Assembly: GCF_011006175.1 (NCBI RefSeq)
Contig: NZ_CP048795.1
Location: 496,001-560,000 of the forward strand
Reading direction: 5' to 3'
Origin: Hydrogenobacter sp. T-8
GTDB taxonomy: Bacteria > Aquificota > Aquificia > Aquificales > Aquificaceae
Length of the DNA stretch: 64,000 nucleotides
This document shows, piece by piece, positions 9,801 through 18,061 of this stretch. The position numbers and the translations under genes were made by a program. Numbering within the stretch: position 1 is the stretch's first letter; each line of letters starts with the position of its first letter. The notes under the pieces were generated by a model that ran no database searches, had not been told where the DNA came from, and worked only from the letters and a program-made list of their open reading frames with translations.

Positions 9801-10489
9801 CAGTGACAGACATACTCAAAGAACTGGAGAGGGAAAGGTATTGTGAAGTGGTTACATCGTGGAAGGAAATACCCATAAGAGTGAAGCTCCCAGTTAGGTG
9901 GGTATCACATCAGGAAAGGTTTGTGAGCTTTGATTTTAAGGACTGTAAGTTTAGGCAGGTTTTTTCAGACACTGTTCCAGTTTACATAAAGGTCAGAGAG
10001 CTGTTTCTTATATGCAAGGTTTTTAGCAATATCAGAGATGAGCTGGTTCTTGAAGTTGATGCGCCAGTGCCAGCCCCACCGGTGGTGCTTAGAGAGTTCA
10101 TAAGAGTTGAGCCTACAGAAAATGAACCTGTTTACGCATCCTTCTGCGTTGAAGATAACTGTGTGGTAAGAGTAAAGGTCGCTGACATAAGCGAGTCTGG
10201 GGTTGGTGTCTTGCTCAGCAAAGAGGATACAAAAAGGTTGATAGATATTCTATCGCATATAGCGACGGACGTATCTAAAATACATACTCCTTTTGAGATT
10301 GAGATAGAGCTTCCTAAGGAAGGAAGGGTAAGGGCAAAGGGAGAGCTAAAAAACATAATAAGCAGAGAAGGAGATTTGTATGTGAGGCTCGGCTTTAAGA
10401 TTAACCTTAAAGAAGACCAGACCAAGAGGATAAGGCAATACATAATACGAAGGCAGAGGGAGATACTGGAACACTTAAAATCAATATGA
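9797..10489 (+). CDS. PilZ-domain protein (cyclic-di-GMP receptor)
   Basis: 230 aa, cytosolic. The N-terminal half (to ~95) is a beta-rich YcgR-N-like module. The C-terminal PilZ domain has the c-di-GMP binding arginines in REFIRVEP (RxxxR, residues ~99-103) and the D/NxSxxG motif as DISESGVGV. It ends in a basic amphipathic helix ([18 protein letters not shown]). The same architecture and a near-identical tail ([16 protein letters not shown]) occur in the protein at 49.5 kb, so the two are paralogues. First gene of a run reaching 15.9 kb; it overlaps mtnA and lolC/E by 4 bases each. Probably controls motility or adhesion. Confidence 0.8.
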   Translation: MTVTDILKELERERYCEVVTSWKEIPIRVKLPVRWVSHQERFVSFDFKDCKFRQVFSDTVPVYIKVRELFLICKVFSNIRDELVLEVDAPVPAPPVVLREFIRVEPTENEPVYASFCVEDNCVVRVKVADISESGVGVLLSKEDTKRLIDILSHIATDVSKIHTPFEIEIELPKEGRVRAKGELKNIISREGDLYVRLGFKINLKEDQTKRIRQYIIRRQREILEHLKSI

Positions 10490-11652
10490 TGCCGGTTTTC
10501 AGCCTCTCTTTAAGATATTTGCTTTCCAGCAGAGGGTCAACATTGCTTGTTTCTCTAATAGCCTTCTTTGGGGTTGTTTTGAGTGTAAGTGCCCTTCTCC
10601 TTACTATGGGTGTTTTTGCTGGCTTTCAGTATGCTCTAAGAGAAAAAATACTCTCCGCATCACCACACATAATAGTCAGTCTCCTAAGCCACGAAGAGGG
10701 TAAGGAGCACGCTACCATCATAAGCAAGGTGGCTGGGGTAAAAAGGGTCTATCCTCTCATACTTTACAACGGTCTCATATCCAAAGGAGGGAGGTTAACT
10801 AGCGTTAGCGTAAAAGCCCTTGAGCCAAAGGAGGCTTATCAAATATACGGGCTAAGCCTAAAAGATGGTATTCTCGTAGGCAGGGGTCTTGCGGACATAC
10901 TCGGGCTCAATGTAGGGGATGAGGTGATGTTGGTCTCTCCCATGGGAACACGCACCCCCTTTGGTATAATCCCGAGAGCCAGAACCTTCAAAGTGGGAGG
11001 CATATTCCAAAAGGGAGTGTTTGACCAAGACTACGCCACAGTAGTTATGGACAAAAGGGTTGCCATAGACTTCTTCGGGAATAGCTACCAGCTCCTTGGG
11101 TATGAGGTATACCTTAGAGATCCCTACAAAGCCCAGCAGGTAAAGGAAGAAATAGAAAGAAAACTCGGAGACATAGCCATTGTGCGTTCATGGATAGACC
11201 TTAACAAGCCTCTTTTTAATGCCCTACAGCTTGAGAAGGTAGGTATATTCTTTGTCCTTATGCTCATGATAGTCATAGCATCTTTTAATATAACAAGCCT
11301 CCTTTTTATGAAGGTTAAGGAAAAGGTAAAAGACATAGCGGTTTTAAGAACATTTGGTCTAAAGAGAAAACAGGTGGTCTTTGTATTTCTTCTTCAGGGT
11401 CTTATGCTGGGTGTCTCTGGAGCTTTTGTAGGCTTCTTAATCTCACTTATGGGAGGCTACCTTATAAACGAATACAGACTTATTAGAGTGCCAGCGGATG
11501 TGTATCTCATGGAACATGTACCCGTTCATTTTGAGCTTACTGACCTTATCTTCACCCTTTTGGGTGCGGTGCTTCTTTCTCTTTTGGCAAGCCTTCTCCC
11601 CGCCTACAGAGCTGGAAGGGAAAGTATAGTAAAGGTCTTGAGGAATGAATAG
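10486..11652 (+). CDS. lolC: Lipoprotein-releasing ABC transporter permease, LolC/LolE family
   Basis: Inner-membrane subunit that extracts lipoproteins for transfer to the outer membrane. 388 aa: one N-terminal TM (residues ~20-45, SLIAFFGVVLSVSALLLTMG), a ~200-residue periplasmic domain, then three C-terminal TMs with the FtsX-like segment VKEKVKDIAVLRTFGLKRKQ that couples to the ATPase. Only one permease gene is present here, so a homodimer (LolF-like) or a second subunit elsewhere is possible. Overlaps PilZ by 4 and lolD by 8 bases. Confidence 0.88.
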   Translation: MMPVFSLSLRYLLSSRGSTLLVSLIAFFGVVLSVSALLLTMGVFAGFQYALREKILSASPHIIVSLLSHEEGKEHATIISKVAGVKRVYPLILYNGLISKGGRLTSVSVKALEPKEAYQIYGLSLKDGILVGRGLADILGLNVGDEVMLVSPMGTRTPFGIIPRARTFKVGGIFQKGVFDQDYATVVMDKRVAIDFFGNSYQLLGYEVYLRDPYKAQQVKEEIERKLGDIAIVRSWIDLNKPLFNALQLEKVGIFFVLMLMIVIASFNITSLLFMKVKEKVKDIAVLRTFGLKRKQVVFVFLLQGLMLGVSGAFVGFLISLMGGYLINEYRLIRVPADVYLMEHVPVHFELTDLIFTLLGAVLLSLLASLLPAYRAGRESIVKVLRNE

Positions 11653-12301
11653 CATAATACAGATAAAAAACCTTTGGAAGGTTTATCCGAACAAAGTGGA
11701 AGCCCTTAGGAATGTGAGTCTTGAGGTATTTGAAGGGGAGGTAATTGGTCTTATGGGACCCTCTGGCTCAGGCAAAAGCACCCTCCTTCATATAACCGCT
11801 GGGCTTGAAAAACCCACAGATGGAGAGGTCTACATTATGGACCATAGCATACACCTTATGGATGAAGACCAGCTTGCCTCCTTCAGACAGAAGCACTTAG
11901 GTTTTGTCTTCCAGTTTTACTACCTTTTGGAGGACTTTAACGTGTTAGAGAACCTAACCCTTGTAGGGCAGTTGGCTGGCGTTGAAAGACCACAGGAGAA
12001 AGCATTGCAAATACTTGAATATCTAAGGCTCTCTCACAGGCTAAAGCACAGACCAAGCCAACTCTCAGGGGGTGAACAGCAAAGGGTTGCGATTGGAAGG
12101 GCTCTAATGCTTGACCCAAAGATTCTGCTTGCGGACGAGCCTACGGGCAACCTTGACCTTGCGGAGGGCAAAAGGATCTTTGACCTTTTCCTCAAACTGA
12201 GAGAAGAGAGGGGGCTTACGCTTCTTGTGGCAACCCACAACGAGGAACTAAAGCCTTATTTTGATAGAATCTATAGGCTAAAAGATGGAGAACTTGTATA
12301 A
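11645..12301 (+). CDS. lolD: Lipoprotein-releasing ABC transporter ATPase LolD
   Basis: ATPase of the LolCDE/MacB-type family. 218 aa. Walker A GPSGSGKST (~residues 39-47), Q-loop FVFQFYYLLEDFNVLENL (typical LolD 'FQFHHLLPDF' region), signature LSGGEQQRVAIGRAL, Walker B ILLADEPTGNLD and switch His in VATHNEEL are all intact. Encoded directly after its permease with an 8-base overlap. Its last bases contain the -10 box for secG. Confidence 0.93.
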   Translation: MNSIIQIKNLWKVYPNKVEALRNVSLEVFEGEVIGLMGPSGSGKSTLLHITAGLEKPTDGEVYIMDHSIHLMDEDQLASFRQKHLGFVFQFYYLLEDFNVLENLTLVGQLAGVERPQEKALQILEYLRLSHRLKHRPSQLSGGEQQRVAIGRALMLDPKILLADEPTGNLDLAEGKRIFDLFLKLREERGLTLLVATHNEELKPYFDRIYRLKDGELV

Positions 12302-12302
12302 T
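12297..12302 (+). promoter_or_regulatory. -10 box (TATAAT) for secG, overlapping the lolD stop
   Basis: TATAAT spans the lolD stop codon and ends 7 nt before the secG ATG at 12310. No SD sequence lies between, so an initiating transcript would be leaderless or nearly so. No convincing -35 is visible. Confidence 0.4.
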
Positions 12303-12309
12303 ATTAGTC

Positions 12310-12645
12310 ATGTATTACCTGCTTCTTACAGTCTTTATCGTAATTGCCCTTTTGCTCATCGTGGTGGTGCTTATGCAAAGAAGCAGAGGGGATGTGGGCA
12401 CTGCTTTTGGTGGAATGGGACAGGGCGTTTTTGGACCTGGTGGCGTGGATACGATCCTTACGAAGATAACTTACTGGCTTGGCTTTTCACTGATGGCGAT
12501 AGCCATCCTTCTTGCCCTCACCCATCCTTCAAAGAAGAGTTCACTTATAAGAGATGAGGGTGCGAGACCTCCTATCCAGACCCAGCAGGGCACCCCTCAG
12601 GGACAGACAGCTCCTCTTGGCACACCTTCTGAAGGTAAGCCATAA
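12310..12645 (+). CDS. secG: Protein translocase subunit SecG
   Basis: Small accessory subunit of SecYEG. 111 aa, two TM helices (residues ~3-22 and ~53-72) joined by the cytoplasmic loop VLMQRSRGDVGTAFGGMGQG, the most conserved SecG segment. After TM2 there is a ~37-residue tail rich in Gln, Pro, Gly and Thr (PPIQTQQGTPQGQTAPLG). The tail coding sequence (12554-12645) is also the start of prmC in another frame, which may explain its composition. Confidence 0.92.
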   Translation: MYYLLLTVFIVIALLLIVVVLMQRSRGDVGTAFGGMGQGVFGPGGVDTILTKITYWLGFSLMAIAILLALTHPSKKSSLIRDEGARPPIQTQQGTPQGQTAPLGTPSEGKP

Positions 12646-13369
12646 GGAGCTTTACTTTATGCAAGACCTTGAAGTTCCTCCACAGGTAGAAGAGGGGTTC
12701 TTTAAAAACCTCAGAAGGCTTGAGGAAGGATATCCCATTCAGTATATTTTGGGAGAGTGGGACTTCTATGGAAGGACTTTTTTTGTGAAAGAGGGTGTCC
12801 TTATCCCAAGACCGGAGACGGAAATCCTTGTGGAAGAAGTCCTCAAAAGACTTCCCAAAAGTAAGCCAATGCTTGGTCTTGAGTTGGGTGTGGGAACGGG
12901 GTGCATAAGTATAAGCCTGTTATGCGAGCGGTCTATGCTCCATATGATTGGGGGAGATATAAACTTGAATGCACTAAGGCTTTCAAAGAGAAATGCCCTT
13001 AGACATGGGGTTTCAGATAGACTTCTCCTTTTTGCAGGAGACCTTTTCAAACCACTAAAACCCTATCCCTTTGACCTGATAGTCTCAAACCCACCTTATA
13101 TCCCAAAAGGCTATTGGGAGAGACTTCCAAAGGGAGTAAGACTTGAGGGCTATACTTCCCTCATAGGTGGAGAAAAGGGTTGGGAATTCTATGAAAGAAT
13201 ATCAGAGGCTGTCAGAGACTATCTTAAACCTGAGGGGCTTATAGCTCTTGAGATAGGTCATGACCAGGGAGAGGCGGTCAGAAGACTCTTCGAAGAAAAG
13301 GGGTTTATGGTGGATATATTAAAAGATTACTCAGGACAGGAAAGGGTAATGTTAGGATGGAAATCTTAG
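12554..13369 (+). CDS. prmC: Peptide chain release factor N5-glutamine methyltransferase
   Basis: SAM-dependent methylation of the GGQ glutamine of RF1/RF2. 271 aa, close to the usual ~280. The N-terminal helical domain has DRQLLLAHLLKVSHKELYF, matching the family's 'D..LLLAHVLG.sr.ELy'. It is followed by GEWDFYGRTFFVKEGVLIPR (residues ~69-88, RPETE next), SAM loop LELGVGTGCISI and catalytic NPPY in VSNPPYIP. The conserved N-terminal helix is encoded within the secG tail, supporting ATG 12554 and a 92-base overlap. Ends with a 13-base overlap into the next gene. Confidence 0.93.
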   Translation: MRVRDLLSRPSRAPLRDRQLLLAHLLKVSHKELYFMQDLEVPPQVEEGFFKNLRRLEEGYPIQYILGEWDFYGRTFFVKEGVLIPRPETEILVEEVLKRLPKSKPMLGLELGVGTGCISISLLCERSMLHMIGGDINLNALRLSKRNALRHGVSDRLLLFAGDLFKPLKPYPFDLIVSNPPYIPKGYWERLPKGVRLEGYTSLIGGEKGWEFYERISEAVRDYLKPEGLIALEIGHDQGEAVRRLFEEKGFMVDILKDYSGQERVMLGWKS

Positions 13370-14586
13370 GTTTCCTTCTTGGTGTCTTTTTCTTTGTCCT
13401 GCTTGAAGCATTTTTTGCAGGGTCTGAAATAGCCCTTGTGAGTGTGGATAAGGGAAGGGTTATGAACCTATACAGAAGGACAAAGCAGGAATTTCTGAGG
13501 GATTTTTATGAAAACCCAGAAGAATACGTAACTCTCACCATGCTCGGCTACACGTTTAGCATAGTCTTTGCCTCCACTTTCTACACATTGGCGGTTATAA
13601 AACTATCTGACTATCTGACCTTTATAAGGGGCTTTGAAGTAATTTTTTCCGCAAGTCTTGTGGTCTTTACACTGCTCCTTGGGGAACTGCTTCCTAAAAG
13701 CCTGTTTCAAAAACATGCGGAGAGACTAATCCTGCCATCCCTTTGGGTTCTGAGTAAGTTAAAAACCTTCACGAAGCCCCTTCTAACCCTAGCGAGAGCG
13801 GTAAGCAGGCTTATCACCAAGACACTCAAGGAAAAATATCAGGAAAGACTACATAGGGAAGACCTTATAAGGCTCTTGGAAGGGACCGCAGTCAGGGAAG
13901 AGAGCCTGCGCATAGCCCTTCGTAGCATAACCATGAGGGACCTCTTTGCCACAGAAGAGATAAGACCCATAAAGGAGGTGGTCATGGTGGAGGAAAACGC
14001 TGGCACTGAGCAGGTTATGGAGCTGATGAAAGAAAGCCAATATAGGAGACTTCCCGTTTACAGAAGAAGGGTTGACCAAATAGTGGGTTATGTGGACCTT
14101 TTTGACCTAGTGCAAAGCAGGCATGCAAGGCTCATAAGGGAGCTTATAAGACCCGTCCATTACTTTTCAGAGTTTACAACCCTTGACAAAGTCTTTGAGT
14201 TCTTCAAAAGGAGTAAAGAGCAGATGGGTGTGGTGGTAGACGAGAGAGGGAACCTTCTGGGCATAATCACATGGGATGACCTTCAGAGCTACCTTATAGG
14301 GGGTCTCTCCGAAGGCAAAGTTGAAGAAGAGGAGGACATAGTGGAGATAGAGAAGGACATATGGATAGCGGACGGTAGTGTAGAAAAGGAAAGGGTGGAG
14401 AGACTTCTAAACGTAAAACTTCCAGAGGGTCCCTACACAACCCTCGGCGGTTTTCTATCCTTCAATCTAAGGGGGATTCCTGAGAAGGGGCAGGTGGTAG
14501 AATACGAGGGATACCGCTTTAAGGTGCTCCAACGGGACGAGCGAAGGATAATAAAGGTAAGGATAGAAGGACATGTATCAGAATAG
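13357..14586 (+). CDS. CNNM/DUF21 membrane protein with CBS pair and CorC/HlyC domain
   Basis: 409 aa, inner-membrane protein of the CNNM/CorC family (Mg2+/Co2+ efflux or Mg2+ homeostasis in characterised members). DUF21 domain with four hydrophobic segments in residues ~1-145, including EAFFAGSEIALVSVDKGRV, the family signature. CBS pair ~195-320 (QYRRLPVYRRRVDQIVGYVD and GVVVDERGNLLGIITWDDL). CorC_HlyC C-terminal domain with DGSVEKERVERLLNV. Overlaps prmC by 13 and radC by 14 bases. Confidence 0.88.
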   Translation: MEILGFLLGVFFFVLLEAFFAGSEIALVSVDKGRVMNLYRRTKQEFLRDFYENPEEYVTLTMLGYTFSIVFASTFYTLAVIKLSDYLTFIRGFEVIFSASLVVFTLLLGELLPKSLFQKHAERLILPSLWVLSKLKTFTKPLLTLARAVSRLITKTLKEKYQERLHREDLIRLLEGTAVREESLRIALRSITMRDLFATEEIRPIKEVVMVEENAGTEQVMELMKESQYRRLPVYRRRVDQIVGYVDLFDLVQSRHARLIRELIRPVHYFSEFTTLDKVFEFFKRSKEQMGVVVDERGNLLGIITWDDLQSYLIGGLSEGKVEEEEDIVEIEKDIWIADGSVEKERVERLLNVKLPEGPYTTLGGFLSFNLRGIPEKGQVVEYEGYRFKVLQRDERRIIKVRIEGHVSE

Positions 14587-15247
14587 ACCCCTAAGGGAGC
14601 TTCCAGAGGACCTAAAGCCGAGGGAGAAGATGCTTAGGATAGGGGCGGAGAGCCTCACAGAGGAAGAACTGCTTGCCATTATCCTTGGCTCTGGCACCAA
14701 AGATATGGATGTTTTGAGCCTCTCAAGGGAGATAGTAAGCCTGGGCTGGCAAAGGCTCGGCAAAATGTCTCCGGAGGAGGTTGCAAGGAGCTTTAAGGGT
14801 ATAGGGGAGGCAAAGGCTTGCCAGATAAAGGCAATAATAGAGCTTGCCAAGAGGATAAACGACCCCTATGAGGGCATTTTCATAAACAACCCAGAGGACG
14901 CATACAGGTTTTTGAAAAACATGGTGGACGAAAGGAGGGAGCATCTTATTGCCCTATACCTTGCACCCACCAACAAGCCCATAGCCCACGAGATAATAGC
15001 CATAGGGAGGATGAATGTCCTGCACGCAGAGCCAAAGGATGTGCTCTACCATGCCATACACACCGCATGCCACTCCATACTCATAGCCCATAACCACCCA
15101 AAGGGTGAGCTAAAACCCTCAAGAGAAGATGTGGAGTTCACCCAGAGGCTAAGAGAGGCTTGTCAGCTCATGGGCTTTGAACTTCTTGACCACCTTATAA
15201 TAAACAAAAAGGGCTACATCTCTCTTAGAAGGGAGGGTTATATGTGA
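14573..15247 (+). CDS. radC: RadC/YeeS family JAB1-MPN protein
   Basis: 224 aa. N-terminal UPF0758 helix-hairpin-helix region (REKMLRIGAESLTEEELLAIILGSGT), then the metalloprotease-like JAMM domain with IAHNHPKGELKPSREDVEFT (HxHP-x-G-x(3)-P-S-x2-D). Molecular function remains unsettled; natural transformation and DNA repair roles have been suggested for the family. Its neighbour comF is a competence gene, overlapping by 4 bases (GTGA), which makes a DNA-uptake context attractive but unproven. Confidence 0.92.
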   Translation: MYQNRPLRELPEDLKPREKMLRIGAESLTEEELLAIILGSGTKDMDVLSLSREIVSLGWQRLGKMSPEEVARSFKGIGEAKACQIKAIIELAKRINDPYEGIFINNPEDAYRFLKNMVDERREHLIALYLAPTNKPIAHEIIAIGRMNVLHAEPKDVLYHAIHTACHSILIAHNHPKGELKPSREDVEFTQRLREACQLMGFELLDHLIINKKGYISLRREGYM

Positions 15248-15885
15248 TAGGGTTTTTACAAAGGCTTGGACTATCTTCAGAAAGATGTCTCCACTGTGGC
15301 AAGCCCTTTATAGGCAAGTCTCAGGGGCTTGTGTGCCATGTGTGCCTTGGTTCCATAAGTTCCTACCATCCCATGGATTACTCAGAGAGGATTGAATACG
15401 TGTTTTCCTACAGGGTCTTTGGTTTGTATGAGGGCCCTCTCAGAGAGGTCATCCATAGTGTAAAGTTTAGAAACTCCAAATCCCTTGCCCTCTCTTTGGG
15501 GCATATCATAAGAGGTCATCTATGGGAATACATACAGGAGCTTGAGCCAGACCTTATAACCTTCCCTCCGTTGAACCTCAGAAGGCTATGGAGTAGGGGT
15601 TTTAACCATATGGAGTATATACTCAAGGGGGCGGGCGTGCCATACATGGAGGTATTCAAAAGAATAGACTTCAGTCCTCCGCTCGCCAGGCTTGAGGCAG
15701 AAGAAAGGGAAAAGGCGGTCTTGGGCTATAGGCTAAGGGAGGAGTTTGTGGACTTCCTTGAGGGTAAGAGGGTTCTTGTGGTGGATGACCTTCTTACCAC
15801 TGGCTCCACCATAAGAAGGCTTGCATACCTGCTCATGTCCGCAGGAGCGGACGAAGTGCACGCTTACTTTGTGGCAAAGGCTTAG
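15244..15885 (+). CDS. comF: ComF-family phosphoribosyltransferase-like protein
   Basis: 213 aa. N-terminal zinc ribbon with CLHCGKPF (residues 15-18) and CHVC (~32-35), then a type I PRTase domain with PPLNLRRLWSRGFNHMEYI and the PRPP loop VLVVDDLLTTGSTIRR. ComF/GntX proteins act in DNA uptake and recombination. Translation starts from GTG overlapping the radC stop. The stop codon shares bases with the stop of the opposing HEPN remnant (TTAG at 15882-15885). Confidence 0.92.
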   Translation: MIGFLQRLGLSSERCLHCGKPFIGKSQGLVCHVCLGSISSYHPMDYSERIEYVFSYRVFGLYEGPLREVIHSVKFRNSKSLALSLGHIIRGHLWEYIQELEPDLITFPPLNLRRLWSRGFNHMEYILKGAGVPYMEVFKRIDFSPPLARLEAEEREKAVLGYRLREEFVDFLEGKRVLVVDDLLTTGSTIRRLAYLLMSAGADEVHAYFVAKA

Positions 15886-16070
15886 AAGAAGTTTTGTATG
15901 TTTTTTATAAATTCTTCAAGAACTCCTGTATAGATATCTTTTATCCTCTCAAACACTTTCCTGCTCTCTTTCTTCGCTGTATATAATATGAGATATAAGG
16001 TTTCTGTCTTCAAGCATGTCTAAAAATAGTTCCTCTTCTCCGAAAAAGCCTACTCTAAAAGCTGTTTTAA
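15882..16070 (-). pseudogene. Frameshifted 3' remnant of an HI0074/HepT-type HEPN toxin gene
   Basis: Reading on the minus strand from about 16070 gives KTAFRVGFFGEEELFLDMLE and DRNLISH, the core of the HI0074-type HEPN family. The frame then shifts by one base within the run near 15985 and continues as LYTAKKESRKVFERIKDIY and so on to a TAA at 15884-15882. The break falls between His and Tyr of the RX4HXY catalytic motif. Only the C-terminal ~60 residues of a ~130-aa protein remain; the N-terminal half is replaced by tnpB sequence in the same frame. Clearly non-functional as a HEPN protein. Confidence 0.7.
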
Positions 16071-16371
16071 TAGTTAAGTTAATGACTATTTGTCTAAATC
16101 TATTTGCGAGGTTAGAAGTCCAGCTTTCAAGGACTGATACCACTTGCCATAGGCATGTTTGTTTGTATCTCTCAGATAGTTTGCTTTGGATGTGCTTTAT
16201 ATCTGCGTATCTGTCAAACTTGGCTTCTGCAAAAAAGACAGACTATTGGTATTTTGCTATTATATGTGCGGTTTTTCTGTATTCTTTGAGGAGTGTAAGG
16301 AGTTTATTTTGTTTTCCCTTGTTAGCATATTGAGGATATTCTCCTACAGCTATTGGTTTATTTGTAGGCAT
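16071..16371 (-). pseudogene. 5' remnant of a TnpB-like gene with internal stop
   Basis: From ATG 16371 the minus strand reads MPTNKPIAVGEYPQ, then LLKEYRKTAHIIAKYQ, a TAG stop, SVFFAEAKFDRYADIKHIQS, KLSERYKQTCLWQ and VLESWTSNLANRFRQIV. Position by position this matches the N-terminus of the intact TnpB at 31 kb (LYRKTAQLVANFQW, LFFKTGSFSRKANIKHLNCP, LSERFKSTIQYHVV, LESFIANVQKRFK); the stop replaces a Trp codon (TGG to TAG). It ends abruptly at about 16070, fused in frame to the HEPN remnant. All RuvC motifs are missing. Together with the HEPN piece it fills the otherwise gene-free 15886-16457 stretch. Confidence 0.7.
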
Positions 16372-16457
16372 TGAGCATTACGCTCCCTTTGAAAAGTCTC
16401 CATACCTCCCTATAGCTTATGCCTAACTTCTATATTTGTCAAGAGATTTCTATTGTT

Positions 16458-17684
16458 TCAGTGATTAGTTTCCAATACCCTCTGCGTGAACTTCTCAAAT
16501 GCCCTCTTTATACCCCTTACCGCCTGCCTTATCCTATGTTCGTTTTCCACAAGAGCGAACCTCACATAGCCCTCGCCGTATTCACCAAAGCCTATGCCAG
16601 GAGATACCGCTACCTTAGCTTCTCTCAAAAGGAATAGGGAAAAGTCCAAGGAATTCATGCCCACCCAAGAGGGTATCCTTGCCCAGAGAAACATGCTCCC
16701 CTTTGGCTTATCCACCTGCCATCCTATGCGGTTTAACCCTTCTACCAACACATCCCTTCTTTTCCTGTAGACCTCCCTGTTTTTCTCCACTATTTCATAG
16801 GGGCTGTCAAGGGCTATTATGGAGGCAACTTGAATGGGGGTAAAAACACCATAGTCAAGGTAGCTCTTAAGGTGTGCAAGGTTCTTTATGAGCACCTCGT
16901 TTCCCACAAGGAAGGCAACCCGCCAGCCTGCCATAGAAAAGCCCTTTGACATGGAATAGAGCTCAACCGCCACCTCTTTTGCACCTTCTACCTGAAGTAT
17001 GCTGGGAGGTTCGTATCCGTCAAAGCCAAGGTCTGCATAGGCAAAGTCATGAATAAGCCAAACTTCTTCTCTTTTTGCCAACCCTACCACCTCTCTGAAA
17101 AAGTCAAGGCTTACGCAGAGGGTAGTGGGGTTGTGGGGAAAGCTAAGCACTATAGCCCTTGGTTTTCTAAAAGAGCCTCTAAGTGTGTCGTGAATTCTTC
17201 TTAAAAAGCTCTCTTCAAAATCCTCTCCCTCGTCAGGTATTATGGGAACAGATATGGCATCACCGCCTGCTATTATGGGTGCGTAGTAGTGTATGGGGTA
17301 GGTGGGGTTAGAAACGAGCACCGTATCGCCAGGCTCAAGCATGGCAAGCATAAGATGTGAGTAGCCCTCCTTTGCCCCTATGGTGAGTATGGCTTCCTTC
17401 TCTGGGTCAAGCTCCACGCCATACCTCCTACGATAAAAGTCGCATATGGCTTTTCTGAGTCTTGGAATACCCTTTGAGGCGGAATAGCCATGCACGTTGT
17501 CTCTTCTTGCTACCTCACAGAGCTTTTCCACTATGTGTGGAGCGGGTGGAAGGTCTGGGTTTCCCATACCAAGGTCCACAATGTCCTCTCCCTCGCGCCT
17601 TAGCTTATACTTTAGCTCGTTGACCATGGCAAAGACATACTTGGGAAGTCTGCTTACCCTTGGAAACATCCAGCTTTCACTCAT
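16458..17684 (-). CDS. alaC: AlaC-like class I/II aminotransferase (glutamate-pyruvate)
   Basis: PLP-dependent transaminase making alanine from pyruvate. 408 aa from ATG 17684. High similarity to E. coli AlaC as I recall its sequence: [54 protein letters not shown], and the PLP lysine in [13 protein letters not shown]. An ATG six codons upstream is possible, but 17684 has SD AAGGAGA and overlaps the dksA-like gene by only 8 bases. Paralogues in this fold include LL-diaminopimelate aminotransferase, so the substrate is likely but not certain. Confidence 0.88.
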   Translation of the reverse strand: MSESWMFPRVSRLPKYVFAMVNELKYKLRREGEDIVDLGMGNPDLPPAPHIVEKLCEVARRDNVHGYSASKGIPRLRKAICDFYRRRYGVELDPEKEAILTIGAKEGYSHLMLAMLEPGDTVLVSNPTYPIHYYAPIIAGGDAISVPIIPDEGEDFEESFLRRIHDTLRGSFRKPRAIVLSFPHNPTTLCVSLDFFREVVGLAKREEVWLIHDFAYADLGFDGYEPPSILQVEGAKEVAVELYSMSKGFSMAGWRVAFLVGNEVLIKNLAHLKSYLDYGVFTPIQVASIIALDSPYEIVEKNREVYRKRRDVLVEGLNRIGWQVDKPKGSMFLWARIPSWVGMNSLDFSLFLLREAKVAVSPGIGFGEYGEGYVRFALVENEHRIRQAVRGIKRAFEKFTQRVLETNH

Positions 17685-18042
17685 GTTCTCCTTCCTCTTC
17701 AAGCTCTTTGCAATTTATACACATGGTGGTTACTGGTCTTGCCTTTAGCCTTTCAAAGGGTATAAGAGCTCCACAGCTCTCGCATATGCCGTAAGTGCCT
17801 TGCTCCATCTTCATAAGTGCATAGTCTATCTTACGCAGGAGCTTTAGCTCTCTGGTCTTTATCCTCTGTAGGCTTATATACCTTCCAGTCTCTATATTTG
17901 CCCTGTCTATTTCGTCACCACCCTCAAAGGAAACGTTTGAGGGGTCTCTTATTTGCTCTTCCGCATACTTTATTATCCTCTCCCTCATCCTTAGGAGGTC
18001 TTCCCTTAGCTCCGCTATCTGTTCTGGAGTTAGGTGATGCAT
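17677..18042 (-). CDS. DksA/TraR-family zinc-finger protein
   Basis: 121 aa from ATG 18042 (an in-frame ATG 11 codons upstream would overlap the divergent gene and the shared promoter). N-terminal coiled coil ([20 protein letters not shown]) and C-terminal C4 zinc finger CESCG...CINC. The DksA family binds the RNA polymerase secondary channel and modulates rRNA and amino-acid promoters with ppGpp. The coiled-coil tip Asp pair of E. coli DksA is not obvious, so it may be a DksA2/TraR-like variant. Upstream of alaC, overlapping it by 8 bases; probably one operon. Confidence 0.85.
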   Translation of the reverse strand: MHHLTPEQIAELREDLLRMRERIIKYAEEQIRDPSNVSFEGGDEIDRANIETGRYISLQRIKTRELKLLRKIDYALMKMEQGTYGICESCGALIPFERLKARPVTTMCINCKELEEEGEHE

Positions 18043-18047
18043 AATCT

Positions 18048-18057
18048 TATAATTATA
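18048..18057. promoter_or_regulatory. Symmetric bidirectional -10 box (TATAATTATA)
   Basis: Centre of the 19-bp spacer between the divergent dksA-like gene (ATG 18042) and the 140-aa gene (ATG 18062). Each strand carries a perfect TATAAT ending 8-9 nt before its start codon, leaving no room for an SD leader, so both mRNAs should be leaderless. The identical 10-mer occurs at 45521-45530 in the same setting. Confidence 0.6.
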
Positions 18058-18061
18058 GACC

